Below are positions 53,712 to 64,000 of a stretch of DNA of 64,000 nt, piece by piece (the first letter of the stretch is position 1; every line of letters starts with the position of its first letter). Location: assembly GCA_039566865.1 (NCBI GenBank), contig CM076949.1, positions 10,083,501 to 10,147,500 on the forward strand, written 5' to 3'. Below the pieces are notes generated by a model, which worked only from the letters and a program-made list of their open reading frames with translations, did not search any database and had not been told where the DNA came from. Origin of the DNA: Aurelia coerulea. Lineage: Eukaryota > Cnidaria > Scyphozoa > Semaeostomeae > Ulmaridae. The translations under genes and the position numbers were made by a program.

Positions 53712-54660
53712 CTAAATCATGAACTATTATAGCAAAATTGAATGCATATGGCTTAAGTAAATCTGCCTTGCTGTTTATCCATAGCTATCTCACCGACAGG
53801 AAACAGAGGGTAAAGATCAATGGTTCATTCAGCACATGGACAGAAACCGCCCTAGAGGTGCTACAAGGTTCGGTCTTGGGACCCCTTTTGTTTAACATAT
53901 ACCTGAATGACCTTTTTATGTTCCTGGAGGAGACCAAAATCTGTAATTATGCGGACGATACAACTATTTATGCGTGTGGTCCTAACATCGAAAATGTCAT
54001 TATGCATTTAGAGAATGATGTCCTTAAGATAAATGAATGGTTTCCAAACAATTGCATGAAACTAAATGAAGAAAAATGCCACTTAATGATTTTGGTGCAA
54101 AAGGGAGTCATGAAACAACAATTGAAATAGGCGAGGCCTGTGTGAAAAAGGGTTTAGAGGAAAATCTTCTTGGTATAACCTTTGATTAATCACATTCTTT
54201 CAAGCAGCACTTCAAGACTGTTTGTAAAAAGGCTAGCCAAAAATGCCATGCTCTTTCTCGAATAACACGACACATGGACACAAAAACTGCAGCAGTTAAT
54301 GAGGGCGTTCGTTTTGTCTCATTTCAGCTACTGTCCACTTTTTTGGATGTTCTATGATAGAGCTTTGAATCATAGAATGAATCATATTCAGGAAAGGGCA
54401 TTACGCATTGCATACAAAGATTACGAGAATGATTTTGGTTTTCTCTTGGAGCAATCTAAATCGGTGCCAATCCATGTAAGAAACCTACAGTTGCTCATGA
54501 CTGAAATTTATAAAGCAAAACGCAGTCTGAATCCACCATTCATGAAGGATATTTTTATGGAACGCAATATTAGGTACTGTCTAAGGCATGGTGATGACGC
54601 TCAACTGCCAAAAGTACGAACTACGTCCTTTGGAGTTGAGTCCATTACTTGAGTTGGAGT
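53712..54660 (+). pseudogene. LINE-J reverse transcriptase, broken
   Basis: NAYGLSKSALLFIHSYLTDR, RQRVKINGSFSTWTETALEV, then VLQGSVLGPLLFNIYLNDLF (usual VPQG as VLQG), ICNYADDTTIYACG (YADD intact, about 53944), INEWFPNNCMKLNEEKCHLM. Stops and frameshifts lie between 54120 and 54300. Then RAFVLSHFSYCPLFWMFYDR, HIQERALRIAYKDYENDFGF, LQLLMTEIYKAKRSLNPPFM and SFGVESIT at the end. Inactive. Confidence 0.85.
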
Positions 54661-54828
54661 TGAGTCCAGACTGAAAACACATCTGTTTCAAGAATATTTT
54701 AACTAGATTTTATTTAACCAACAATTTCAGCATTCTTTGTATTGTTGTATAAAATATCACCCTTTTAGTTTTATAGATCGTGTAATGCGCCTTTGAGCCG
54801 TGTGGATAAATGGCGCAATATAAATGCC

Positions 54829-54903
<75 letters not shown>

Positions 54904-54932
54904 CATTATTATTATTATTATTATTATCTTTT
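53712..54932 (+). mobile_element. 5'-truncated LINE with long (TTA)n tail (LINE-J)
   Basis: Begins TCTAAATCATGAACTATTA, the same start point as LINE-F (27382), and ends in about 30 TTA units (54832-54929; one CAT interruption). The 3' UTR (54705-54830) carries TGTAATGCGCCTTTGAGCC and GGCGCAATATAAATGCC. Confidence 0.85.
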
Positions 54933-55029
54933 ATAAAAGCTACTTCGAGCCACTAATTAAGACTACCAAAGTTTGTTGGCCTATTGATTTTACAGTGTAC
55001 ACGACATATATAGTCTGAGTTCAAAATGT

Positions 55030-55368
55030 TCATTCCGGTTGCACCACTCCCGACAGTACTTTCCTCATAATTGATTCACTGTCCATTAGCACTGTCTTCT
55101 GCATTTCCTTCACTATTCTTTCAGTCTCGGTTTCAGCTTCTATCATTTTTTGAACATTCTTCCACAATTTTCCAATTCCTCCACCCAAACATCCAACAAC
55201 TAATGGGACAACTTCCACTTTGTACCCTACACGATTTTCCCTTGTTTCAAAGGCTAGCTGCTGATATTTATCCAATTTCTCCTTCACCTTTGCTTCGATG
55301 TTATTTTCTTGTGGGCATGCCATGTCACAAATCCATATTCTTTTTGTCTCCTTATCTTCAAGTGTCAT
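55030..55368 (-). pseudogene. LINE C-terminal fragment (LINE-K)
   Basis: A 112-residue frame with EDKETKRIWICDMACPQENN, EKLDKYQQLAFETRENRVGY, KVEVVPLVVGCLGGGIGKLW. The VVPLVVGCLG signature parallels the VIPIVIGALG of LINE-G, and this region normally follows the reverse transcriptase in that LINE class. No catalytic domain is present here; its left and right borders abut unrelated LINE sequence. Confidence 0.6.
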
Positions 55369-55700
55369 GAATCAACAATCATGAAATCACATATTTTTAT
55401 CATAGTTATGGAAATGTTATCACAGCCGTGTGCCTTTGACGGATCAATTGCTCGTATCAGTTTGACCACTTTTTTCCTGTCGATCTCTACATTCTCAAGA
55501 TCTACGTTACGCCTGGGCCGAAATTTGGGAGAGTGCTTCATGTCGGTATAGCACAGCACTGATCAACAAAAAAGTCATTTAATAAGGATGCTTTGGCTTG
55601 TACATTTGTGATGAATAGTCCATTTTCTAAAAACGGAGGAATATTGAGAGTTTTCTTCTTGTTGATAAGCCTATTCAAGGTGGACCAATAACTCATTATC
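55369..55700 (-). pseudogene. LINE-X family fragment
   Basis: About 330 bp nearly identical to 35050-35390 of LINE-X (minus-strand NVDLENVEIDRKKVVKLIRA, DPSKAHGCDNISITMIKICD), with a few differences. It is only the finger region; both ends are abrupt. Confidence 0.85.
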
Positions 55701-55909
55701 CAGGTAGGATATGGTTGAAATTCTCGTTTTGGACCACGGCCATTCTCTACTATATTTCCTATACATGGACCACGGTGTGGGGCAAGTGCCTTCTGCGGAG
55801 GCGATACGGCGAGGCATTATTTTTATTAATGGCGGACAACTATCATCCAGAAGCTGCGGTGTAGCAGAGTTGTATATGTCGTTTATATTTAGAGTTCGTT
55901 CCTTCTATT
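55701..55909. promoter_or_regulatory. Upstream region of the KDZ-like gene
   Basis: About 210 bp between the last LINE fragment and the chosen ATG at 55910. No TATA box or initiator can be assigned with confidence. Two ACCACGG words (about 55733 and 55769) are the only repeated motif seen. Confidence 0.25.
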
Positions 55910-56377
55910 ATGGATAAAAAGAAAAAGTTGTTGGAGTTCGTAGATGCAAGTGAAGGTAGGTTAAGGACAAGGAAGAAAATCAGATCGTCTGAAGGAAAAT
56001 GGAAAGGACAAAAGACGGTAGATTTAGGCCGGCCAAATCCTCATGATAATGGCAATTCGGAATCTGCAGGGCAACACATTACGTTTTTGAGAGAGGCAAC
56101 AGCAGCTGGCCATGGCCCAATGGATGGAGCTGGATCTTGGGTCACAGTAAATCGTCAAGAAAGAGCAAATGATGCACGGTCCTTTGGCTTTGGCAGCACA
56201 AGACAGTCATCAGTTGTGGCAAGAAGGTTGCCTTCCCAACAGCAGCCTGCTGCTGCTGCTGCTGTCCCCCAACCACTACTCCAACAAGCAGACGCAGGAG
56301 GAGAAATATCAGAAGTTCTGAGAGATTCTGGATCAGATACTGATCAAAATGACTGTGTTGATGATTGGTTTGACATT
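55910..56377 (+). other. KDZ-like gene, exon 1
   Basis: ATG 55910 opens MDKKKKLLEFVDASEGRLRT, a basic N-terminus, then a Gln/Ala-rich stretch (about 56231-56290) and an acidic end (SGSDTDQNDCVDDWFDI). The donor GTAAGT follows at 56378 on a codon boundary. The first Met is the first in a frame open from about 55880. This segment has no known fold. Confidence 0.6.
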
Positions 56378-59300
56378 GTAAGTTATGATTTCTTGCTCTT
56401 TCTAAATCTATGTGTGGTGTGGTATTTCTTGGAGCAGAGCAGGAAGTTGCCAATCAAAACCTTTTTTAGGGGTCATTAGGTGCAAGCCAATGAGAATATT
56501 TGGTCAGACAAACATTAGTAGGTTGTATTTAATTGATCATGCTTAATTTCTTTTGGTAGCCAGGTAAAGCTAGGTAGGCTGAAAAATGTACGCTGTGGCT
56601 AATGTTGAATGCAAATGATTTATTGTTTTGGGGGACAGCCTACACTGTAAATCACTGGAAAAACTTAATAATTTGTTCTTTTAAAAACTCGCAGCAGCTG
56701 GAACATTTAGAAATAGATTCGGTATCATCCATTGCACAGGTGAAATTTGTGTGCTATGTTTGTATTTGTCTGTCTCTTTGTCTGTTTCTTTGTTTGTTTT
56801 GGACAAAGAAGTTGTCAAATTTTGCAGTCCTTATTGTGGCTGTTGAGAGATGTCACTGTGGTTCAGCGTCACCATGAACATTAACACATGCACAGATGAA
56901 AAGGTTGATAATGATGCCTCATTTTTGCATAATGAAAACTGTACTATTTTCATTATGGTCAATTAACTTAATTAAAGGCAATATAATGTGCCAACCAATT
57001 TGTCTTGCAACAGTGACTATTTCTGGAGTTTCATGATTTGGGGACTTTAGAGGATTCTTACGTGAAGGTATTGCCTTCTGAAGTTGCTGTTGACCACAAT
57101 TGTAAACTTTGTAGAAATTTCTATGGTAAACTTTTGAGAACAATTTTTGTGAGTAAACCCAGTACGCAGCACTCCTGACTATTGTATTTGTTAGCTTAAA
57201 TCATTATTCTTTGGCTTCAAAAGATTGCTTCTTAATACATAAAGTACTGTAGGTACAGCAATTCATGTTTCATTCTTAACATTTAGCTGCTATGAAGAAA
57301 CGTGATGTTTGCATGTCATTCTGGAAAAATACGTTTTGGAGGCCCCCAAGTTCAGGTTCAACTACTGCAGTTTTTATAGCTGTGTGTAGTGTGTCTGGGC
57401 GTAGGGGCTGATATTACTTTAAACCAGAAATTATTTTGTCATCAGCTGGCATCAGCATCATATACTGTACAAGTAGAAGTTATTAACTGCAGGTGAATAT
57501 TACTGTTTCCAGTTTTTCCAAGCATATATTCAAGTTCTTCTGAAAAAAGAAAACTTATGTCTTTCTTGCTGTAAGGTTACTAATGCAGAGGAAACTACAG
57601 AGAGGCGAGCAACCATTTATGCCATTGAACTGAAGCGACTTCAAGCTATCCTACCACTGAATGACAGATACACAAAATGTGTTGTTCCAGATTTTGATGA
57701 AGAGGCAAAAACAATTCAGGTATGAATTAACCATTTTTGGTTCAAACAAATAGATACATCATGAAATATTTAACCTTTAGAAAAAAAGAAGACGAAACGC
57801 AGTCACAATTCTTGATGAGGATTCTTGTGTATGCAGTCACAATACAGCGTACCAGTTCCACCTTTAAGAAACCCACTTATGACCTTGACCTGTTGTTCTC
57901 CCTTTATCAATCCATTGTTTTCCTATTGTTTTTACAAAAATTCAGGGTCTGAGTTTCTTATAAAGTAGTTTCTAAAAGGCGAGGCTTTAGTGTATTCTCT
58001 GTTTGAGATGTTGCTAAAGGATCATAACCACAATCAACCACATCATAAAAGGGTAAATGCTGTACACGATTTGCAAGGAATTTTTACATGTCATTCTTTT
58101 CAAACCTTCCACAAACAGGCAAATAAGCACTTCCTGATCGAACGAAAAGCAGTCATGCTGTTATCAAATGGAGCTGAGGAAGATCCCAACTGGATTTATA
58201 TGTGCAGTTGTGATCCTAACAAAAAGAGATTTTTGAAGAATCTACCTGAAAAAGTCATCTGTGCAGAAGAAGGTAATACTAATTTTTGCTGCTCTTGTCT
58301 GATAATAAGCCTGTTATAAGCACTTTCCAAAGCACTGCCAACATGCTCTAAATTTCCCAGGTTTCACAACCACTCAAATATATATACAAACTTCAGAGAT
58401 TAATTCAAATTGTTTCATTTGATATACACACCAAAACTATTAGCTTGCAAAAAGTTTTACCGTTATATATAATTATATACATTTAACTTTTGTAATATTT
58501 TTCAGCAGTTACTTTAGATACTGTACAGTAGATCTTTTCATAACATGGAGTATACAGTACAACTTTTTACACATAATTTGTTATCCTTTTTACTTAGATC
58601 TTGCAATCATCTACAGTAAATGCATGCATGTTGATGCAGTTTCAAAAGTACTGGATGAAATAGACATCAGCCATGAATTGTCGCCATTGGCAGGTGAAGT
58701 TTATTTAATCTTATATGCAGTTCAAGGTTTGAAAGGAGAGGATTTCTGATGATTGTGAGAGACTAAAAATTCAAATTAGGGGGAGCCTTTCCCAAAAATG
58801 CAAACTGACAAACTTTCTTTGCATTTGACATTGATGTTTTAAGTTAGATGAAAAAAAGTCAGCTTCGATTGAGAGTGTTTGGATTAGATTTGCTCTACAA
58901 TTATTTGGATTATCTAAGTTATTTGGAAAGCAAATATCAGTTTGGGTTCAGAAGATCTTCACTAGTGTATTCATACTACTGTATGTGTTAGGAAAAATTG
59001 TACCTTTGAAGTTGTGAATTTTGTGTATGCATTAATCAAGAGTCTTGTGGATATTTTTTTAAGAAAGGTGACAATTTTTAAAGGCACAATATTTGATAAT
59101 TCAAAATAAAATGAGCATAAGAGTTTTTCTTGTGACAGTTTTTGGGTTATGGGTTATTACAGCCCCAACTTTGCAGTACATCTAATGTTAGACAGGCTAC
59201 AGTACACTAGTATTTATCGTTTTCTTTTTTAATTGTATGTAGCATTTATGTAAATTGTGTGTTGTTTAGCTTCTTTTAACAATGCCATTGGGTAATCATA

Positions 59301-62300
59301 GTTGTTTGCTCCTCATGGTATCATCCTTGTACCTTGTAGTATTGTAAATTAGTTTGTAGTATCGTAATTTAGTTTGTAGGTAGAGCAATTTTTAGTATGT
59401 ATTGTAAATTTTTAATGGAATATATAAAGAAAAATCAAAATGATCTCACTTTCTGTGGATGATTCTAGGGAAGTCAAATATGAAAGCGCCCAGTTGATAT
59501 TCTTCTTTGATTTCCTTTTAGAACTTTCAATCACTGAACCAACAAATTCTGTATTGGTTTGTAGACAAATTTTTAAATTTGTAACTATCACAAAAAGTTG
59601 TAGGTGTCTTTACTCGTTGACACAATATCAGTTTGAACCACGTGACAACCACAGCGCTACAACGACCACATGAATTCCTTCAGGCATAATAAATACGAGA
59701 ACAGCACAGAGCTATCAAAGCACATTTGGCAACAAAAAGATAGAAATGAAGCATATGATGTAAAAATGGTCCATCTCCAACCATGCAGCGGCTTACTCAA
59801 ATGAAACAAAGAGGTTAATTTGTGTCTAACGGAAAAGCTTGGCATTAGCAAAGCCAACAACACCCACCTACTTTACAAAAGATCAGAGTTAATCTCGAAG
59901 TGCCGCCATGAGAACAAATACTATTTCATTAATTTCAAAATAGACCCCCTTGTAAAAATAGTTATAAGATTATGTCATCAGATATTCAGTGAAAAATGCA
60001 CAAAAATTGAGTAGAGTTTTCAGTTGTCTGAGAATCACTGTATAGCGTGAAACTCTTAAGTAACAACAAATGATGCAATCTTTCTTATTGTCTCAATCCT
60101 GTTACAAATTTGTAACAAAAACATTTGTTATAATCCTGCTGATGTTAAGTACAGTACATAATATGTTTACTGTTTGGATTTTCTAGATTTATTTTATTCA
60201 AAAAATATCAATGATGCCAATCAGTTTTGTTATGAAAGTACATCATGTTTGACATTAGATTGATTAATTATCTAATTAGATAGTTTAAATTGAAATAAAG
60301 ATCTTGCTTGAAATGTTTGTCTTCTGCTGCAGGAACAAACTGAGATTATCGAGCTCCCTTATGATCACTCGAAGATATGTGTTCGCATTGATGAAGACAT
60401 TGGATTTGTTGGCAACGAAATGGGGAAACTGAAATGCAATACATGCAGATTTAACAGCTTGAAATTTCAGCACGTTCTCTATGTCAAAAGTGCAACAGAA
60501 AGTGAATCGAGCTATATTCCAAATGTAGCCTATGACCTGGTATCAAAACAAGGTGAACAATGGAAACCATCCTCGTTCAAGCTACAGGAACCAGTGTCAA
60601 AATTACGAATATCATATGAACTGACATCTGAACTGGCCAAAAAATTATCGATTGGCTTTGCTCAATTCCTTGAAAGAGATGATGATGGTTTCATTGTGAA
60701 ACCGCAAGAGATTACATGTATGGTATGTGAAGGATGTCTCCAAATGATCGAAGATGCAACTGTTCTGCCACTTTTTGACCGAATCAGACAGTTAGAATGT
60801 AAAGGTAATGGCTCACTTTTTAGTTTATGTAGAATCCTACCAAACAAGTTGAAAAGCATGGGTTAGACAGAGGTAAAATTCAATCTATTGGTACAGTTGA
60901 GAGAACAGTTTGGGTTATTTTGTGTTGTGTCACATTCAGGTAAAATTAGTTCATCTTTGTTTTCTATTTCACTGTTAGCTATTGACTTCAGTTGGAATTA
61001 CGTCAATTCTGTCACGACTTCATAGATTCCACGACATATTTTTTCGAAAAATTTGATTTGAAGTTTTGACTATGTTTCACTATATTCAATCTTTACTTCT
61101 ATAAGCATGATTTTTGAGGTGAATTTGGCTGCCTTATCGCTTTATCGTACATTAAATTTCATTAATCATTCAGTTTTTAGCAAAGAATGTACAGAATGCG
61201 GAGAGATGTATATATATGATGGAAACAATGATGGTATATTGGTACATAAACATGGGAAAATTTCTTATTGGTCATGATGTTTTGCGTGATTATATGTATC
61301 ACTTTGCCCTCGGTGGAAGGTAAATAATTGCCAAAATTTGCTATACCGCATCCCAGGGGGCCTACCTACGGGTGCCAGCTCCGATAAAATCCGTTATTTT
61401 TTGGGACTCCCGGCTGTGCTGTAGTTCATTATAATCGGCGAGCATTAACATGTGTCTAAATTTGCTGTACATATGCCCTTTTCAATGCAAAGTGAACATC
61501 GTTGAATAATTCATGAGAAATGTTTGAAATAGGAGTGAACCTGGTGTGCTACTTTCCATGTCCCTTGTTCTCATTCGTTTTTTGCTAAGTTACCAGGAAT
61601 TGACTTTCTTGGTGCATAAAGATAAAACTTAGTGCAAATGTATTTTTCACTACATCTTCACATTTCTTACATATATAAAAAGAAGCTAGATTAGATTTAT
61701 CTCTTTGAAGTTGACCAATTGAGTTGAAAGTTGCTTTTTCTCTATCAAATCTTAAAAGCTATAACTACAAATTACAATTTAACTGTGCTAATCATAGCGG
61801 GAAAAGACACAAGGTCATCAAGTTTCCACTATGACTGGCAAGTAGCTTAGTAAGGGGAATGGGTAAATCTAAACCTAACATATTGTATTTCCCGAAAAGG
61901 ATAGAAACATAAGTGGTGCGTTTCATTCTTTCGTGCTATGTTTGGAGAAGATCGCTATATCTCTGTTCATCTACTTTAAGCTCGACTCTGCATAGCTATT
62001 ATGATGCTTGGAGGCGGCAGCAAATCGACTACGGAAATTCAGCCTTCAGTAAGAACTGCAATTATCAACATTTGCGAGCAAGCTGGTACGCGTTCCTTGA
62101 GCTGCTAGACATTGATTACAAACAATGGAATGTCTGTGAAGATTGTGGCCCAGCTCCAGATGTCATTGTGTGTGATGGGACCAGTTTAGGATTTCGAAAA
62201 CAGCTCTTGTTGGGTGCAACTAAAAGCTCGCAAAGGGGTGAAGTCTTTGAACGCAAATCGTAAGTAGAACCTAGTTCACTGTACATGCAAGAAGATGAAC

Positions 62301-63722
62301 CATTTTGGTCTGAAAATAGCCATGCATTATTTCTCCATCATGCTCCTGACAGTTAAAGAATACAATGATTTGTGAAACCAGTTACTTTTCTTGTTAAAAT
62401 AGTCTCTTCGCGTGTATGTGTCACTGAGTTGGTAAAACAGCTTGCATTGTTAATATCGAGTAATCTTCTCTTTCTATAAACTGTAAAGATCGCTAAATTT
62501 TTCGCCACCGAAAAGTAAGTCGTGTTTCCTCTATTTGTAAAAGTTTTAAAGTGAAGAAGGTTATCGACTTTGTCAATTCTAGACCTCCATTGCTTAATCT
62601 GTTTTTCAATAGATCTCCTTCCTCTCCGATAATGCACAAAGGCTTCTTCAAAACGATCGTGAGTCGTTTTGCTTGCAATTGAATTTTGGACATTTGGAAC
62701 ACAATGTGTTAAATAATGTGCAAGATGATATTACATTACATTACATTATTATTATTTATACACGAAACCCCTTCAGCTAAAAACCTAAAACCTAAAAACC
62801 TAGATAGCTACCTTTCAAGACAAAAAGAAGGGTAGACGTGATCGTGGATTTTTATTTCAATTTCATCAAGAGAGCTCTTGAATTTAATTCTGCTTTCATT
62901 CCCATATAAGATTAGGTATTTCCATTGTGCAGCATTTGGTCTCAGTTCTGACATCATGAGTCTTAATCTTTAATTGATAAGAACATATAACTGAAGAAGG
63001 TCTTCCAATGCCGAAAAGATAAATATTTTTAGTCATAAAAGATCATTCTTCGATTTTCAGCGCTTTCCAGGACCGACTGGCAGTATCTGATAATGCAACA
63101 CGCAGCCTTTTAAAGACATGGTCAAGCCAGCAAAAATATCATGAGGCCATTGACAATCAAGACGAAGAGAAGCTACGAGACCACCTGCAAAGAGGATATC
63201 CACAACTATCGGCTGTATTTGAATGGGCAATTGCCAACTCGACATCTGCGTCAAACCCAGCAATAATGACGTTCTTCCTTTGCCTTAGCAGTACCAGTCC
63301 TGTTTGTTCTTACATTCCACCAACGCTACGGTGCAGGGAACTGCTTCAGAGTCTGAGTACTACCAATGCAAAGTCTATGCCGACACTCATTCGAGAGTTG
63401 CAGCTCACCATTCCAATTGTATATGACCTGTTCATTTCAATCACTGACACTCAGCTTCTAGAACCATGGCAAGATTTGTTTGAATGGCTGCATTTGATTT
63501 CGTCTGCTCCGTTTCAAGATACCAATAGTATAGACGGGCCAATTCTCAGATCAGAAAGGGACCCTTTGGCATTTTTCCCAACGTTAAAAAAGTATCGTGA
63601 GCGTGGGTGCTATGAGATTGACTCGAATCAGCAGATGTCGAAATCCGATGACCCTTGCACAAAAAGGAGTCATGGACATCCTTCGTTAACATCTGGAATC
63701 TTTACGATATATTGCCAACATG
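55910..63722 (+). CDS. KDZ (Kyakuja-Dileera-Zisupton) transposase-like multi-exon gene, incomplete at 3' end
   Basis: Proposed exons: 55910-56377, 57576-57719, 58119-58272, 58598-58693, 60333-60804, 61174-61319, about 61913-62260, 63061-63722, all with GT donors and AG acceptors. Order: charged, low-complexity N-terminus (QQQPAAAAA); a CxC-containing region (MCSCDPN; KCNTC; CMVCEGC); CTECGEMYIYDGNNDGIL; WNVCEDCGPAPDVIVCDGTS (possible first catalytic Asp); and TSGIFTIYCQHG at the last donor, where KDZ proteins normally continue into further catalytic blocks. Reading phase fits across exons 1-4 and 5-6 and between the last two, but exon 4 to 5 does not fit, so an exon between 58693 and 60333 is missing from this model. 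Exon 6 needs a +1 shift near 61255. It may be a KDZ transposon, a domesticated derivative, or a decaying copy. KDZ assignment is from remembered family features and not from a search. Confidence 0.55.
60333..60804 (+). other. KDZ-like gene, exon 5 (Cys-rich region)
   Basis: Acceptor TTCTGCTGCAG precedes EQTEIIELPYDHSKICVRID. The exon encodes GKLKCNTCRFNSLKFQHVLY, SKQGEQWKPSSFKLQEPVSK and ITCMVCEGCLQMIEDATVLP, ending ECK plus one base before GTAATG. Several Cys pairs suggest a metal-binding region, as in the CxC domains upstream of KDZ catalytic cores. Confidence 0.6.
61174..61319 (+). other. KDZ-like gene, exon 6 with frameshift
   Basis: Read from TTTTTAGC (acceptor ATTCAG) in the phase left by exon 5: VFSKECTECGEMYIYDGNND, then GILVHKHGK. 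Continuing in that frame gives a stop (TGA near 61275). A one-base shift at GGGAAAA (about 61252-61258) gives FLIGHDVLRDYMYHFALGG up to the donor GTAAAT at 61320. The shifted reading is the one that resembles KDZ proteins. Either an inactivating indel or an assembly error. Confidence 0.5.
61780..61850. repeat. Short dispersed repeat shared with LINE-X 3' UTR
   Basis: CTAATCATAGCGGGAAAAGA and CACAAGGTCATCAAGTTTCC resemble CTATCATGGCGGGAATAGAC and ACAAGGTCATCGGAGTTCCC at about 32502-32545. Possibly a LINE 3' UTR relic in an intron of the KDZ-like gene. Confidence 0.4.
61913..62260 (+). other. KDZ-like gene, exon 7 with CDGTS motif
   Basis: SYYDAWRRQQIDYGNSAFSK, CNYQHLRASWYAFLELLDID, WNVCEDCGPAPDVIVCDGTS, then LGFRKQLLLGATKSS. 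VCDGTS is the likely position of the first acidic catalytic residue of the RNase H-like core. The exon ends AAATC before GTAAGT (62261), leaving two bases that combine with the first base of exon 8. The 5' boundary is uncertain because two other frames are also open at 61913-61970. Confidence 0.6.
62727..62990 (-). mobile_element. Probable LINE 3' fragment in intron 7
   Basis: The minus strand reads SELRPNAAQWKYLILYGNES, RIKFKSSLDEIEIKIHDHVY, PSFCLER and a stop near 62812, then a short 3' UTR and a tail of (TGTAA)n seen on the plus strand as TTACA units at 62732-62752. The YLILYGN block parallels the LLLYGD and LFGNPDL blocks at the C-terminus of LINE-I and LINE-X. Left border uncertain. Confidence 0.45.
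63061..63722 (+). other. KDZ-like gene, exon 8
   Basis: Acceptor CGATTTTCAG, then AFQDRLAVSDNATRSLLKTW, HEAIDNQDEEKLRDHLQRGY, PQLSAVFEWAIANSTSASNP, FLCLSSTSPVCSYIPPTLRC, RELLQSLSTTNAKSMPTLIR and finally HGHPSLTSGIFTIYCQHG before GTGAGT. The exon is 662 bp with no internal stop, arguing that at least this part was recently under coding constraint. The gene continues beyond 64000. Confidence 0.65.
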
Positions 63723-64000
63723 GTGAGTGATTACTGTCAGTTTTACTGATGCTGTTTACTGATATATGATAGAAGCTACCCTTGTTTTGCATATTTCATT
63801 GCATCTATGCTTTTAGAAACTGGTGTGCATAATGATTGATTATTTATCCAGCTGACACAGCCCCTTGTCACTAGCCTGCCAGCAGGCCCTGAGAATATCC
63901 TGCCCTAGAGTCTGCGAGCAGGCTACTTATCACAAACAGGTTGTTTTCAATGTTTCTGTTTCTTCAATTTCATTCACTTATACATTTGACATTCCTTGAA
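63723..64000 (+). other. Intron of the KDZ-like gene, to window edge
   Basis: Begins with the donor GTGAGT. AGCCTGCCAGCAGGC and CTGCGAGCAGGCTACT (about 63873-63925) form short palindromes often seen at transposon ends, but no complete element is visible. Confidence 0.4.

Noticed and set aside
54824..55018. Poly-isoleucine open frame
   Set aside because: Translation of the (TTA)n tail of LINE-J.

Overview
The window looks like nuclear DNA of an invertebrate animal, most likely a cnidarian such as a stony coral or another anthozoan. The grounds are: an AT-rich background, CR1/L2/Jockey-type LINE fragments, tRNA-derived SINEs, piggyBac-, hAT-, Kolobok- and MULE-like non-autonomous DNA transposons, and GT-AG introns in the one host-like gene. 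Taxon assignment is inference. There are no operons, ribosome binding sites, rRNA genes or CRISPR arrays.

Layout. (1) 1-14.3 kb: piggyBac-like MITE, a minisatellite split by a LINE (with a foldback MITE inside the LINE), a second LINE fragment, a second foldback MITE, and three families of short tandem repeats (10.1-12.1 kb). (2) 14.3-21.3 kb: a decayed LINE whose ORF1 carries an SGNH esterase domain, then an opposite-strand LINE with a third foldback MITE. (3) 21.35-32.45 kb: a satellite of about 248 bp per unit, carrying two SINEs, two LINEs and a 1.67 kb hAT element that itself contains a foldback MITE. (4) 32.45-49.51 kb: one minus-strand LINE (here LINE-X) inserted in the satellite and stretched to 17 kb by at least nine later insertions. 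Removing five of these insertions plus one target-site duplication each restores the LINE reading frame. (5) 49.51-51.7 kb: the satellite resumes, with a third SINE and a piggyBac-like MITE. (6) 51.7-55.7 kb: more LINE and MITE fragments. (7) 55.9 kb to the right edge: a plus-strand multi-exon gene resembling KDZ (Kyakuja-Dileera-Zisupton) transposases, running off the window.

The genes do not form a pathway. Apart from the KDZ-like gene, all recognisable coding sequence belongs to retrotransposons or DNA transposons, and nearly all of it is frameshifted, truncated or interrupted. The main value of the window is its readable insertion history: satellite repeats act as uninserted reference copies, and interrupted LINE frames confirm the exact boundaries of DNA transposons.
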